Assembly (NCBI GenBank): GCA_026195755.1
Contig: JAPHRL010000185.1
Coordinates: forward strand, 1 to 7,931
Source: Kangiella sp.
GTDB lineage: Bacteria > Pseudomonadota > Gammaproteobacteria > Enterobacterales > Kangiellaceae
Direction of reading: 5' to 3'
Length of the DNA stretch: 7,931 nt
Each line of letters starts with the position of its first letter. Positions within the stretch are counted from its first letter, which is position 1. The notes below the pieces were generated by a model that was given only the letters and a program-made list of their open reading frames with translations, was not told where the DNA came from and searched no databases. Below, piece after piece: positions 1 through 6,205 of this stretch. Made by a program: the position numbers and the translations under genes.

Positions 1-264
1 AAAAAAGACTTTATTCTTGTCCTGTGGTATATGCTCGATCACACTTAGATTAGCTGTGCGTTTTTGTAAGTAACGTACGCGGCGATCAATTTCGCGTAGT
101 TGTTTCTTCCGGTAAATGTACTCAGCATTTTCGCTTCGATCGCCTTCCGCGGCAGCAGCGTTGATTGCGCGTGTGACTTCAGGTCTGAGTGTCTTCCACA
201 AATAGGCAAGTTCATTGCGCAGACGCACCGCGCCTGCGGCGGTGATTAAATTGGATCGTTGCAT
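1..264 (-). CDS. greB: Transcription elongation factor GreB, N-terminal part (3' end outside window)
   Basis: GreB binds the secondary channel of RNA polymerase and stimulates cleavage of backtracked RNA, which rescues stalled elongation complexes. The 88 visible codons cover the N-terminal coiled-coil domain. The Gre tip motif GDRSENAEY is at residues 41-49, with D42 and E45 matching the acidic residues that help place the catalytic Mg2+. It is followed by a basic stretch, KKQLREIDRRVRYLQKR (53-69), close to E. coli GreB and more GreB-like than GreA-like. The C-terminal FKBP-like domain lies beyond the left edge. The ATG at 262-264 gives an N-terminus of the usual length. It has no strong Shine-Dalgarno sequence and begins only 4 bp after the stop of the upstream lipoprotein gene, so translational coupling is likely. 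The family assignment is secure. Confidence 0.95.
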   Translation of the reverse strand, partial: MQRSNLITAAGAVRLRNELAYLWKTLRPEVTRAINAAAAEGDRSENAEYIYRKKQLREIDRRVRYLQKRTANLSVIEHIPQDKNKVFF

Positions 265-268
265 AGTT

Positions 269-493
269 TTAGAGTTCGTTTAAGTTCGGTTGGTCTTCTT
301 GTTCGCCCTCGGTGGCTTCTTTTAGCTGCTGATCAAGGTTCTCAACTCGTTTTTGTACTTCTTGCTCAACTTGCTTAGCTTTATCCAACTGTTGCTTCTT
401 ATAGTCTGACAAAAGTTTATCGGACTCTTTTTCTTCGTTCGAGCATGCTGCCAGCGTTAAGGTAATCAGGATCAGTGAAAGCCATTTATACAT
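269..493 (-). CDS. Small charged lipoprotein with predicted coiled coil
   Basis: This encodes a 74-residue predicted lipoprotein of unknown function. Residues 1-16 form a short signal peptide (K3, then a hydrophobic run) ending in the lipobox LAAC, with C17 as the lipidation site. Position +2 is Ser, which in gammaproteobacteria suggests sorting to the outer membrane. The mature part is about 57 residues, very rich in Glu, Lys, Gln and Asp. It shows heptad-like hydrophobic spacing (LLSDYKKQQLDKAKQVEQEV and onward), so a single helix or coiled coil is likely, with an acidic, disordered tail. GGAG lies 8 bases upstream of the ATG, which supports the start. The gene ends 4 bp before greB and is probably co-transcribed with it. 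I do not recognise a named family, and small size makes homology hard to judge. Confidence 0.8.
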   Translation of the reverse strand: MYKWLSLILITLTLAACSNEEKESDKLLSDYKKQQLDKAKQVEQEVQKRVENLDQQLKEATEGEQEDQPNLNEL

Positions 494-588
494 CGTGATA
501 CTCCTATCAATTCGTTAGAGTTTTATGATAGCGCAGATAATGGTAACAAGTCCCTATGCTGTAACTAATTATGCCCCATTAGGGAAAT

Positions 589-628
589 TCCAGGTTATAC
601 ATTATAATTTACTAATGTATAACCTGGA
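589..628. promoter_or_regulatory. Perfect 16-bp-arm palindrome with central TATAAT upstream of the kinase gene
   Basis: The arms TCCAGGTTATACATTA (589-604) and TAATGTATAACCTGGA (613-628) are exact reverse complements separated by 8 bp. TATAAT lies at 603-608, and its overlapping mirror ATTATA at 601-606 offers a -10 on the other strand. No good -35 is seen at the right distance on either strand, which would fit an activator-dependent or repressed promoter. The right arm also contains GGA of the only Shine-Dalgarno candidate for the kinase start at 642. The element could therefore be an operator for a dimeric regulator, or an RNA hairpin that hides the ribosome site if transcription starts further upstream. 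The palindrome is certain; its role is inferred. Confidence 0.7.
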
Positions 629-641
629 GTCGTGTATTACG

Positions 642-1874
642 ATGCCACATTATAATCAACAAATTATGACACCATTGAGTTGGGGTAGGGGGCTTGCGTT
701 ATTACTGCAGATACTTTATCTGTTTTGGCTACAGCAAATGCCCTCACCCGTGGTTTGGATCATTCTGTCGATGCAAACGGCCATACTGTTGCATACTCTC
801 GTTATCAGTCGCACAACTGTCAGTGAGCTGGGTATTTTTGTTGCGCTGCTACTTGATGTGCTGTTACTGATGGCATACGTCTATCTTACAGGCGGTATTG
901 CCAACCCCTTGATTTCACTTTTGCTATTACCGGTCGCTGCCGCTTCTTTGATGCTCAAATCTCGCTATGCATTAAGCTTGTTATTGATCGCTATCGCAGG
1001 CTATAGCCTACTGTTAAGTCTGGTTTCGGAACACCAGGCCCATCATAGTTTTACGTCTCACCTAGTAGGCATGTGGCTGGTGTTTATTGCCAGTGCGCTC
1101 TTGTTGTATTACCTGGTCAGTCGTCTAGTGCGGGCAACCCGAGGCCAGCAGCTAGAATTGGAACAGCAGAAGCAACGGCAACTCAGAGATGATTATTTAC
1201 TGGCGCTTGGGGTTTCAGCAGCGGATGCCGCGCACCAATTGAATACCCCCTTATCTAGTTTGGCAGTGATAATTGATGATATGCCTGTGTCGGATGATAA
1301 AAAGTTAATGGAGCAACAGATTAGTCGCTGCCAGAAGATTACGCAGAATATTCAGGAGCAGTTTGAGCAGTTAAAGCAACGTCAGTATCAAACGAGCTCG
1401 GTACGGGATTTAGTAAGTCAGGTTACTTCCAGTTTCCGCTTGCTGCATCCGACGGTGATATTGGAGATGGATTCTGAATCTGATTGCAATAGCAACCAAT
1501 ATCAGCTGAACAGTCACCTTGGCTTTATCAGCGCCTTACTCAATATTATGGATAATGCAGCAAGGGCTTCGGAGCGTAATCAACAGACGCGCATTAAGTT
1601 GTCTTGTGAGATTGTGAGGAATCAGAGTCAACAGCCGTACCTCACTCTGCGAATTTTTGATTATGGTGAGGGAGTGGCTGAGCAACAGGTAGAGAATTAT
1701 GGTTTTGTACCTAACCTTAATTCACAGCAGGGGATGGGGGCCGGAAGTTTGATATCCAGTGCCAGTATTGAGTTGATGGGGGGCACCATTCAAATAGACA
1801 ACCACTCCAAAGGAGCCGTAGTGGCAGTAAACTTACCTATTGCTGCGCAAGTGTCAGCGCAAAGCGGGCTTTAG
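642..1874 (+). CDS. regB: RegB/PrrB-type membrane redox sensor histidine kinase
   Basis: This is a 410-residue sensor kinase that autophosphorylates and passes phosphate to the response regulator encoded next. Residues 15-165 form about six membrane helices. They carry GGIANPL (84-90), which matches the GGxxNPF quinone-site motif of RegB except for Leu in place of Phe. The dimerisation/H-box segment has AAHQLNTPL with phospho-acceptor H198. C230 in SRCQKI aligns with the redox-active cysteine of Rhodobacter RegB. The ATPase domain shows the N box (NIMDNAARAS, N305), the G1 box (DYGEG, 340-344) and an atypical G2 box, GMGAG (364-368). The frame stays open back to 525, but that extension crosses the palindrome and the putative promoter, so I prefer ATG 642. 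GGAG lies 12 bases upstream, a long spacing. ATG 666 is a second choice. Pseudomonas RoxS is the same type. Confidence 0.88.
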   Translation: MPHYNQQIMTPLSWGRGLALLLQILYLFWLQQMPSPVVWIILSMQTAILLHTLVISRTTVSELGIFVALLLDVLLLMAYVYLTGGIANPLISLLLLPVAAASLMLKSRYALSLLLIAIAGYSLLLSLVSEHQAHHSFTSHLVGMWLVFIASALLLYYLVSRLVRATRGQQLELEQQKQRQLRDDYLLALGVSAADAAHQLNTPLSSLAVIIDDMPVSDDKKLMEQQISRCQKITQNIQEQFEQLKQRQYQTSSVRDLVSQVTSSFRLLHPTVILEMDSESDCNSNQYQLNSHLGFISALLNIMDNAARASERNQQTRIKLSCEIVRNQSQQPYLTLRIFDYGEGVAEQQVENYGFVPNLNSQQGMGAGSLISSASIELMGGTIQIDNHSKGAVVAVNLPIAAQVSAQSGL

Positions 1875-1877
1875 ATT

Positions 1878-2456
1878 ATGACTTCTCATTTGCTATTGAT
1901 TGAGGATGATGCAGTTTTTGCTCGGGTACTGCAAAACTCGCTACAAAAACGGGGAATTAGCTGCACCCATGTCAGTGCTATTGAGCAGACTTCAGATCCT
2001 GGGCTACGAAAGGATTTCGACTCGATAGTACTGGATTTGTATCTGGATGGAGAGTCTGGTCTAAGCATTTTGCCACAATTGCGGCAGCGATATCCGCAGG
2101 CCAGTATTCTGGTGCTGACCGGTTATGCGAGCATAGCAACCACCGTGCAGGCGATTAAGCTGGGTGCCGACAACTACCTACCAAAGCCTGCTAATGCCAC
2201 TCAGATACTCACCGCTCTTACACAAGGGTCAGTTGATATTCCTGTAACAGACCAGCAGAGCAAAATAGACCATAAGGAAGAGACTAGGGAAGCTGAACCG
2301 CAGCAGAATGTTCTGTCGGTTGAGAGATTGCAGTGGGAGCATATCCAAACTGTTTTAGCTCAGCACCAGGGCAATATTACAGCAACTGCCAGAGCGTTAG
2401 GGATGCATAGAAGGACGTTACAGAGAAAATTGTCAAAAAAACCTAAAAACAAATAA
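1878..2456 (+). CDS. regA: RegA/PrrA-type response regulator with Fis-type HTH
   Basis: This is a 192-residue DNA-binding response regulator, the partner of the kinase that ends 3 bp upstream. The receiver domain (about 4-118) has the acidic pair D10/D11, phospho-acceptor D53 in VLDLYLDG, T81 in VLTGYA and K103 in LPKPAN. A charged, Glu- and Gln-rich linker (about 120-146) replaces the proline-rich hinge known in some RegA proteins. The C-terminal helix-turn-helix (about 152-186) contains NITATARALGMHRRTLQRKL, the signature of the ActR/PrrA/RegA/RoxR family, ending in a basic tail. These regulators control respiratory oxidases, redox carriers and related genes in response to quinone state or oxygen. 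There is no AAA+ domain, so it is not an NtrC-type activator. The start has a poor ribosome site and probably depends on coupling to the kinase gene. The family is clear; its targets here are unknown. Confidence 0.92.
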   Translation: MTSHLLLIEDDAVFARVLQNSLQKRGISCTHVSAIEQTSDPGLRKDFDSIVLDLYLDGESGLSILPQLRQRYPQASILVLTGYASIATTVQAIKLGADNYLPKPANATQILTALTQGSVDIPVTDQQSKIDHKEETREAEPQQNVLSVERLQWEHIQTVLAQHQGNITATARALGMHRRTLQRKLSKKPKNK

Positions 2457-2464
2457 GAATGGTG

Positions 2465-2494
2465 TTGATAACTATTCTCATTTAGATCTATAAT
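2465..2494 (+). promoter_or_regulatory. Sigma70 promoter of the TonB-dependent receptor gene
   Basis: TTGATA at 2465-2470 and a perfect TATAAT at 2489-2494 are separated by 18 bp, placing transcription start near 2501, about 35 bases before the receptor ATG. The -35 begins 9 bp after the stop of the response-regulator gene. The receptor can therefore be transcribed on its own, even if read-through from the two-component operon also occurs. Confidence 0.8.
2466..2480 (+). promoter_or_regulatory. Fur box over the -35 region of the receptor promoter
   Basis: TGATAACTATTCTCA matches the 7-1-7 Fur consensus TGATAAT-N-ATTATCA at 12 of the 14 specified positions. It overlaps the -35 element and spacer, where bound Fe-Fur would block RNA polymerase. 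This predicts that the downstream receptor is repressed when iron is sufficient. Confidence 0.78.
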
Positions 2495-2535
2495 GCGCGC
2501 GTTGTTCACTTACAAACACAATACAGGGTATGACA

Positions 2536-4758
2536 ATGCAACCTCGTTTCTCTTTCAGCGCATTAACTGTTGCGATGACAGTGGCGCTTACAGCACCTCA
2601 AACAACGCTGGCTGACGACCTTAAAAAAGGCGATCAAGTCGAAACCATTCAAATCATTGGCGATAGTCAAGCCGCACAAAAAGTGCCTGGTTCTGCGCAC
2701 GTAGTTTCAGAAACTGAGCTAGAAGAATTCAAATATACTGATGTTAATCGTGCCTTACAGCAGGTACCTGGCGTTTATATCCAGCTGGAAGATGGCTTGG
2801 GTTTACGTCCTAACATCGGTATTCGTGGAACGGGAACCGGTCGTTCGGGTCGGATCACGTTAATGGAAGATGGTGTTTTAATCGCACCAGCGCCTTATTC
2901 AGCCTCATCAGCCTATTATTTCCCAACCTTTGACCGCATTACTGGTATCGAAGTATTGAAAGGCCCAGCGGCTATTAAACACGGTCCTTTCACCGTTGGT
3001 GGTGCAGTCAATCTGATTTCGCGTCAAATTCCAGTGGATGCAGAAGGCCAATTGAAACTTGAGATTGGCGAGAATAATGAGCGCCGTGGTTATGTCTATT
3101 ATGGCGACAGCAGCGACAATTTTGGTTATTTGATCGAAGCTAACAAGCACGTTACTGATGGGTTCAAAACGATTGACCGTCATGGCGACGAAACTGGCTT
3201 CGACAAAGACGATTATGTTGCCAAGTTCCGTGTTAACTCAGATTACTCAGCAGATGTTTATCAGCAATTGGATATCAAAATTCAGCATTCCACTGAAGAC
3301 TCTGATCAGTCTTACTTAGGTTTGACCGATGCAGATTTTGCCGCTAATCCTTATCGCATGTATGGCGTTTCAGCACTGGATAATTTTGACGGCGAGCATG
3401 ACCAATATGTACTGAGTTACTACGCGGACTTAACCGATAGCTTTGACTTGCGCGTTACAGCGTATCGCAATGAAACGGCACGCAACTGGTATAAAACCGG
3501 CGCATTCATTATGGATGACCCATTGAACCCTGGCACTAGCACACGTTACAGCTGGTCGAACATTATCAATGAAATTAACACTGGTGGTAGCAACGCAGCT
3601 TACTTCCAGTCGATTCTGGATGGAGCTGATGCGCCTAATGATCGCATTGAAATCACTGACAATAATCGTAACTACTTGAGTGAAGGCATTCAGGCAAGTT
3701 TCGAGTGGGATTTCACTGTTGGCGAAGCACAGCATGATCTGCAGTTAGGTTTGCGTGTTCACGAAGACGAAGAAGATCGCTTCCAGCGCAATAGCTATTT
3801 CATTCAGGAAAATGGCACCTTGGTGTTTGATCAGGCCGATGCCTGGGGCACAGCAGGTAACCGAGTATCTTCAGCAGAAGCAAACTCTTACTATTTAGTT
3901 GACACCATTACTTACGGTGACTGGATATTCACGCCGGGGGTTCGCTACGAAGACGTGGATCTAAAGCGTGAAGACTGGGCTAATGCGACCGACCGCAGTG
4001 CAGCGCCAAGTGTGCGCACCAACAGTGTTTCAGAAGTGCTACCCGGTTTTGGCGCCTTGTGGTTATTAAGCGATAACACCAGTTTATTGTTTGGTGTGAA
4101 TAAAGGTTTTGCGCCTCCTGGAAACAGCCCTACGGACAAACCAGAAGAAAGCTGGAACTATGAAATGGGTGTGCGTTTTGCCGGAGAAAGCTATAACAGT
4201 GAGCTAATCGCTTTCTACAGTGATTATGACAACCTGTTGGGCGAGTGTACTATGGCCAATAGTGGCTGCAGTATTACCGAAATAGGCGACCGCTTTAACG
4301 GTGGTGCAGCTGAAGTTAAAGGTCTTGAGTTGCGAGTTGTGGGCAAGTTTACAGAAAATTGGTTAGGCAGCTTCAGCTATACCTACACCGACACCGAATT
4401 TGCTTCGACTTTTGACAGTAATGTCTGGGGACCAGTTGAAAGTGGTCAGCCGATTCCATACATCCCTGAAAATCAGATGCAATTATCGTTTGGTTATGAC
4501 AACTCAGAGTGGAATCTTTTCACTAACTTGAACTATGTTGACGGCACCTGTACTAAGCCAGCCTGCGGCGCCTTCGAACAAACCGACGATCGCTTTATCG
4601 TTGATTTAGCATCTGAATTTGATATCAACGACAGCACCAGCATCTACGCAACGATTGATAACGTATTAGATGATGACTCGATTGTTGCACGTGAACCTTA
4701 TGGTGCACGTCCCGATAAACCAAGAACAGCGCGAGTTGGTGTGAAGTTTAACTTCTAA
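2536..4758 (+). CDS. FecA-like TonB-dependent outer-membrane receptor, probably for a ferric chelate
   Basis: This is a 740-residue outer-membrane receptor that would import a ligand with energy from TonB-ExbBD. Residues 1-26 look like a Sec signal peptide with cleavage after TTLA. A TonB-box-like ETIQI follows at 36-40, then a plug domain (about 48-165). The plug holds blocks typical of the ferric-citrate receptor group: LRPNIGIRG (90-98), ITLMEDGVLIAPAPY (107-121) and EVLKGPAAIKHGP (139-151). The rest is beta barrel, ending in the aromatic terminus VKFNF needed for BAM assembly. Two close cysteine pairs (C571/C578 and C672/C677) may form loop disulphides. Unlike E. coli FecA it has no N-terminal STN signalling domain and no fecI/fecR neighbours. 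AGGG is 7 bases before ATG 2536 but only 1 base before ATG 2530, so 2536 is preferred. The substrate is inferred from similarity and the Fur box. Confidence 0.9.
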   Translation: MQPRFSFSALTVAMTVALTAPQTTLADDLKKGDQVETIQIIGDSQAAQKVPGSAHVVSETELEEFKYTDVNRALQQVPGVYIQLEDGLGLRPNIGIRGTGTGRSGRITLMEDGVLIAPAPYSASSAYYFPTFDRITGIEVLKGPAAIKHGPFTVGGAVNLISRQIPVDAEGQLKLEIGENNERRGYVYYGDSSDNFGYLIEANKHVTDGFKTIDRHGDETGFDKDDYVAKFRVNSDYSADVYQQLDIKIQHSTEDSDQSYLGLTDADFAANPYRMYGVSALDNFDGEHDQYVLSYYADLTDSFDLRVTAYRNETARNWYKTGAFIMDDPLNPGTSTRYSWSNIINEINTGGSNAAYFQSILDGADAPNDRIEITDNNRNYLSEGIQASFEWDFTVGEAQHDLQLGLRVHEDEEDRFQRNSYFIQENGTLVFDQADAWGTAGNRVSSAEANSYYLVDTITYGDWIFTPGVRYEDVDLKREDWANATDRSAAPSVRTNSVSEVLPGFGALWLLSDNTSLLFGVNKGFAPPGNSPTDKPEESWNYEMGVRFAGESYNSELIAFYSDYDNLLGECTMANSGCSITEIGDRFNGGAAEVKGLELRVVGKFTENWLGSFSYTYTDTEFASTFDSNVWGPVESGQPIPYIPENQMQLSFGYDNSEWNLFTNLNYVDGTCTKPACGAFEQTDDRFIVDLASEFDINDSTSIYATIDNVLDDDSIVAREPYGARPDKPRTARVGVKFNF

Positions 4759-4827
4759 AGATTTAGCTATAGGAAGTTCTAATAACAATAACGATGTTAG
4801 TCTCTCCCTGGGCTCACACTTAAACAC

Positions 4828-5140
4828 AGGGTCTGTTGACCTTTGAGGTTCGTTTTTGCAGCAGTTTGTTTGGGTTTTATACAAGGCATCGCGTGTGAGG
4901 TGTAGTCATTCTCCATCCACACGGGATAACACAGTTGAAAAGCCAAACAAACGCTGCCTTTCGGGTTCAATCAAAAGCGCGCTGTTCTTTGTTGCTCGCC
5001 ATTACCTTACGACTGCATGGATGCAGGAAGTAGAGCGACTCAGGAGACAAAGCCGAGAATGACTAGGCTACATGACGAGCGTCGCGATCAGAACGCTTTT
5101 GCTTTGAACAAAAATTGAACATCAAAGGTCAACAGACCCT
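4828..5140. mobile_element. MITE-like non-autonomous element with 19-bp terminal inverted repeats
   Basis: The ends AGGGTCTGTTGACCTTTGA (4828-4846) and its exact reverse complement (5122-5140) enclose a 313-bp unit. The similarity continues inward with one mismatch, GTTC, and a T-rich tract. Inside there is no credible protein, but there is a strong fold-back: 4858-4878 pairs with 4938-4957 with one bulged A and one mismatch. Around the centre of the second half lie CTGCAT/ATGCAG (5013-5026) and CAAAAGCG/CGCTTTTG (4972-4979 and 5094-5101). This is the build of a miniature inverted-repeat transposable element moved by a transposase encoded elsewhere. I see no target-site duplication in the flanks and cannot assign the parent IS family. 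Most of the 514-bp gap between the receptor gene and the DUF2889 gene is this element. Confidence 0.8.
4858..4957. repeat. Long fold-back stem in the left half of the MITE-like element
   Basis: GCAGC(A)GTTTGTTTGG (4858-4873) pairs with CCAAACAAACGCTGC (4943-4957), with A4863 bulged. After one mismatch the stem continues with TTTT against AAAA. Inside, CGTGTG (4892-4897) pairs with CACACG (4918-4923). DNA could extrude a cruciform here, and a transcript in either direction would be strongly structured. Confidence 0.7.
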
Positions 5141-5170
5141 CCGAGTGGTTAATTTGAGCCAAATGATACA

Positions 5171-5194
5171 AGCCCGCTTCGGTGGGCTTTTTTT
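5171..5194 (+). terminator. Intrinsic terminator with UUCG tetraloop
   Basis: AGCCCGC (5171-5177), loop TTCG and GTGGGCT (5182-5188) form a 7-bp stem with one G-U pair, followed at once by seven T residues (5188-5194). It is the first recognisable terminator after the receptor stop at 4758. It lies beyond the MITE-like element, so receptor transcripts may extend through that element before ending here. Confidence 0.88.
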
Positions 5195-5272
5195 ATGTCC
5201 AGCGTTTTAAAGCCCTGCTTTTTTAAGTAAGAAGCAAACTGGGTTATGATAGTGAGATAAAGGTCACTTTAA

Positions 5273-5860
5273 ATGGCATCTGTAATGGCACTACTAAAAC
5301 CACACAATAGAAAACCTATTCATTATAGGCATATACAATGCAACGGTTATCTCAGAGAGGATAACTTGTGGGATATCGAAGCACACCTGACTGATGATAA
5401 AGGTTATCCTTTTCCAACCTTGCAACGAGGTGTCCTGCAGCCTGGTGAATTGGTCCATGAATTGTGGTTAAGATTAACGCTGGATAATCAGTTGGTGATT
5501 CAGGATGTTGAAGCCGCTATGTCGATTACTCCTTTTTCAATCTGTTCACAGATTGAGGATAATTATAAGCGTTTGGTAGGTTTGCAAATTGGCCGTGGTT
5601 GGACGCATAAAGCAAAAGAACTGGTGGGTGGTGTAGAAGGTTGCTCGCACTTGTTAGAATTATTAAGACCGATGGCGACCACTGCTATACAGACCATTTA
5701 CCCTTACCTGAATTTTTCGCAAGATGGACGCTTTCCTATCAGTGATAATGTGCTGAATTCTTGTCATAGTTTTTCAGATAGGAATAAGGTTATTAAGGAG
5801 TTCTGGCCTGAAAAATATCAAGGACAGCAACTTGACGTCAAAGAGGTTAATGATGAGTAG
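5273..5860 (+). CDS. DUF2889 family protein
   Basis: This encodes a 195-residue soluble protein of the DUF2889 family, which has no established biochemical role that I know of. Family-like blocks are RHIQCNGYLREDNLWDIEAHL (19-39), HELWLRLTLD (62-71, conserved core), the central GGVEGCSHLLELL (119-131) and a C-terminal LNSCHSF (161-167). The C124/H126 and C164/H165 pairs might act as metal ligands, but that is only my inference. No signal peptide or membrane helix is seen. ATG 5273 has AAAGG about 10 bases upstream, in the loop of a small hairpin (AGTGA 5251-5255 with TCACT 5264-5268). ATG 5285 is a less likely start. The last 8 bases overlap the yqcC-like gene, so the two are translationally linked. 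A TATGAT at 5245-5250 could be the -10, though the -35 is poor. Confidence 0.85.
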   Translation: MASVMALLKPHNRKPIHYRHIQCNGYLREDNLWDIEAHLTDDKGYPFPTLQRGVLQPGELVHELWLRLTLDNQLVIQDVEAAMSITPFSICSQIEDNYKRLVGLQIGRGWTHKAKELVGGVEGCSHLLELLRPMATTAIQTIYPYLNFSQDGRFPISDNVLNSCHSFSDRNKVIKEFWPEKYQGQQLDVKEVNDE

Positions 5861-6191
5861 TATCGATTGGGTTACTAAGTACATAGAAATATTGGATCGG
5901 ATTGAAGAGCATATGCTTGAACTGGAGCTCTGGTCTGAGTCACACCCCGGCCATCATAAATTGCAGAGCAGCATGCCTTTCTGTGTCGATACCTTGCAGT
6001 TGGAAGAATGGATTCAGTTTGTGTTTCTGCCCAAAATGCGTGAGTATGTAGAAGAAGAGCAGCTGCCACCAGGGCCTGCACAAATCACACCCATCGCAGA
6101 AGAGACTTATAAAGACCAACCAGAGTTGAGGTCTTTAATAGAACTGCTTAGAAAGTTTGATGAAATTTCTCATTTAAGCCATCTGCACTAA
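5853..6191 (+). CDS. yqcC: YqcC family protein (DUF446)
   Basis: This encodes a 112-residue protein resembling E. coli YqcC, an uncharacterised, mostly helical cytosolic protein. Shared features include the MPFCVDTLQLEEWIQFVFLPKM block (41-62, compare PFFMDTMEPLEWLQWVLIPRM in YqcC), LPPGPAQITPIAEE (71-84) and a C-terminal helix with LIELLRKFDEI (95-105). Two adjacent ATGs (5850 and 5853) are possible starts. AGAGG at 5842-5846 lies 6 bases before 5853 but only 3 before 5850, so I chose 5853. An upstream TTG at 5832 in the same frame has no ribosome site and would only lengthen the overlap with the DUF2889 gene. In enterobacteria yqcC sits next to the tRNA pseudouridine synthase gene truC; that gene is not in this window. 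Confidence 0.88.
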   Translation: MSSIDWVTKYIEILDRIEEHMLELELWSESHPGHHKLQSSMPFCVDTLQLEEWIQFVFLPKMREYVEEEQLPPGPAQITPIAEETYKDQPELRSLIELLRKFDEISHLSHLH

Positions 6192-6205
6192 ATAGTAGGT
6201 GAATC

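Noticed and set aside
525..641. N-terminal extension of the kinase from ATG 525
   Set aside because: It crosses the palindrome and putative -10, has no ribosome site, and the added 39 residues do not look like part of a RegB kinase.
1886..2068. Antisense open frame within the response-regulator gene
   Set aside because: It lies wholly opposite a well-supported receiver domain and has no recognisable protein features.
2536..2700. FecA-type surface signalling domain at the receptor N-terminus
   Set aside because: The TonB box follows the signal peptide within about 10 residues, leaving no room for an STN domain.
2908..3183. Antisense open frame within the receptor gene (also 3430-3735 and 3945-4139)
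   Set aside because: These are frames opposite a clear receptor gene, with no family signature, so chance openings are the simplest reading.
4666..4884. Antisense frame running from the element into the receptor 3' end
   Set aside because: It spans two unrelated sequence types and has no ribosome site or domain.
4856..5062. 68-codon open frame inside the MITE-like element
   Set aside because: It has no ribosome site, covers the fold-back stem, and its product has no recognisable domain; it is a by-product of the structured repeat.
4828..5140. CRISPR array or retron-like system in the large gap
   Set aside because: There are no regularly spaced direct repeats and no reverse transcriptase or cas gene; the inverted ends explain the structure as a MITE-like element.
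5875..6081. Antisense frame opposite the yqcC-like gene (and 6364-6558 opposite the DksA-like gene)
   Set aside because: They oppose genes with strong family motifs and have no independent support.
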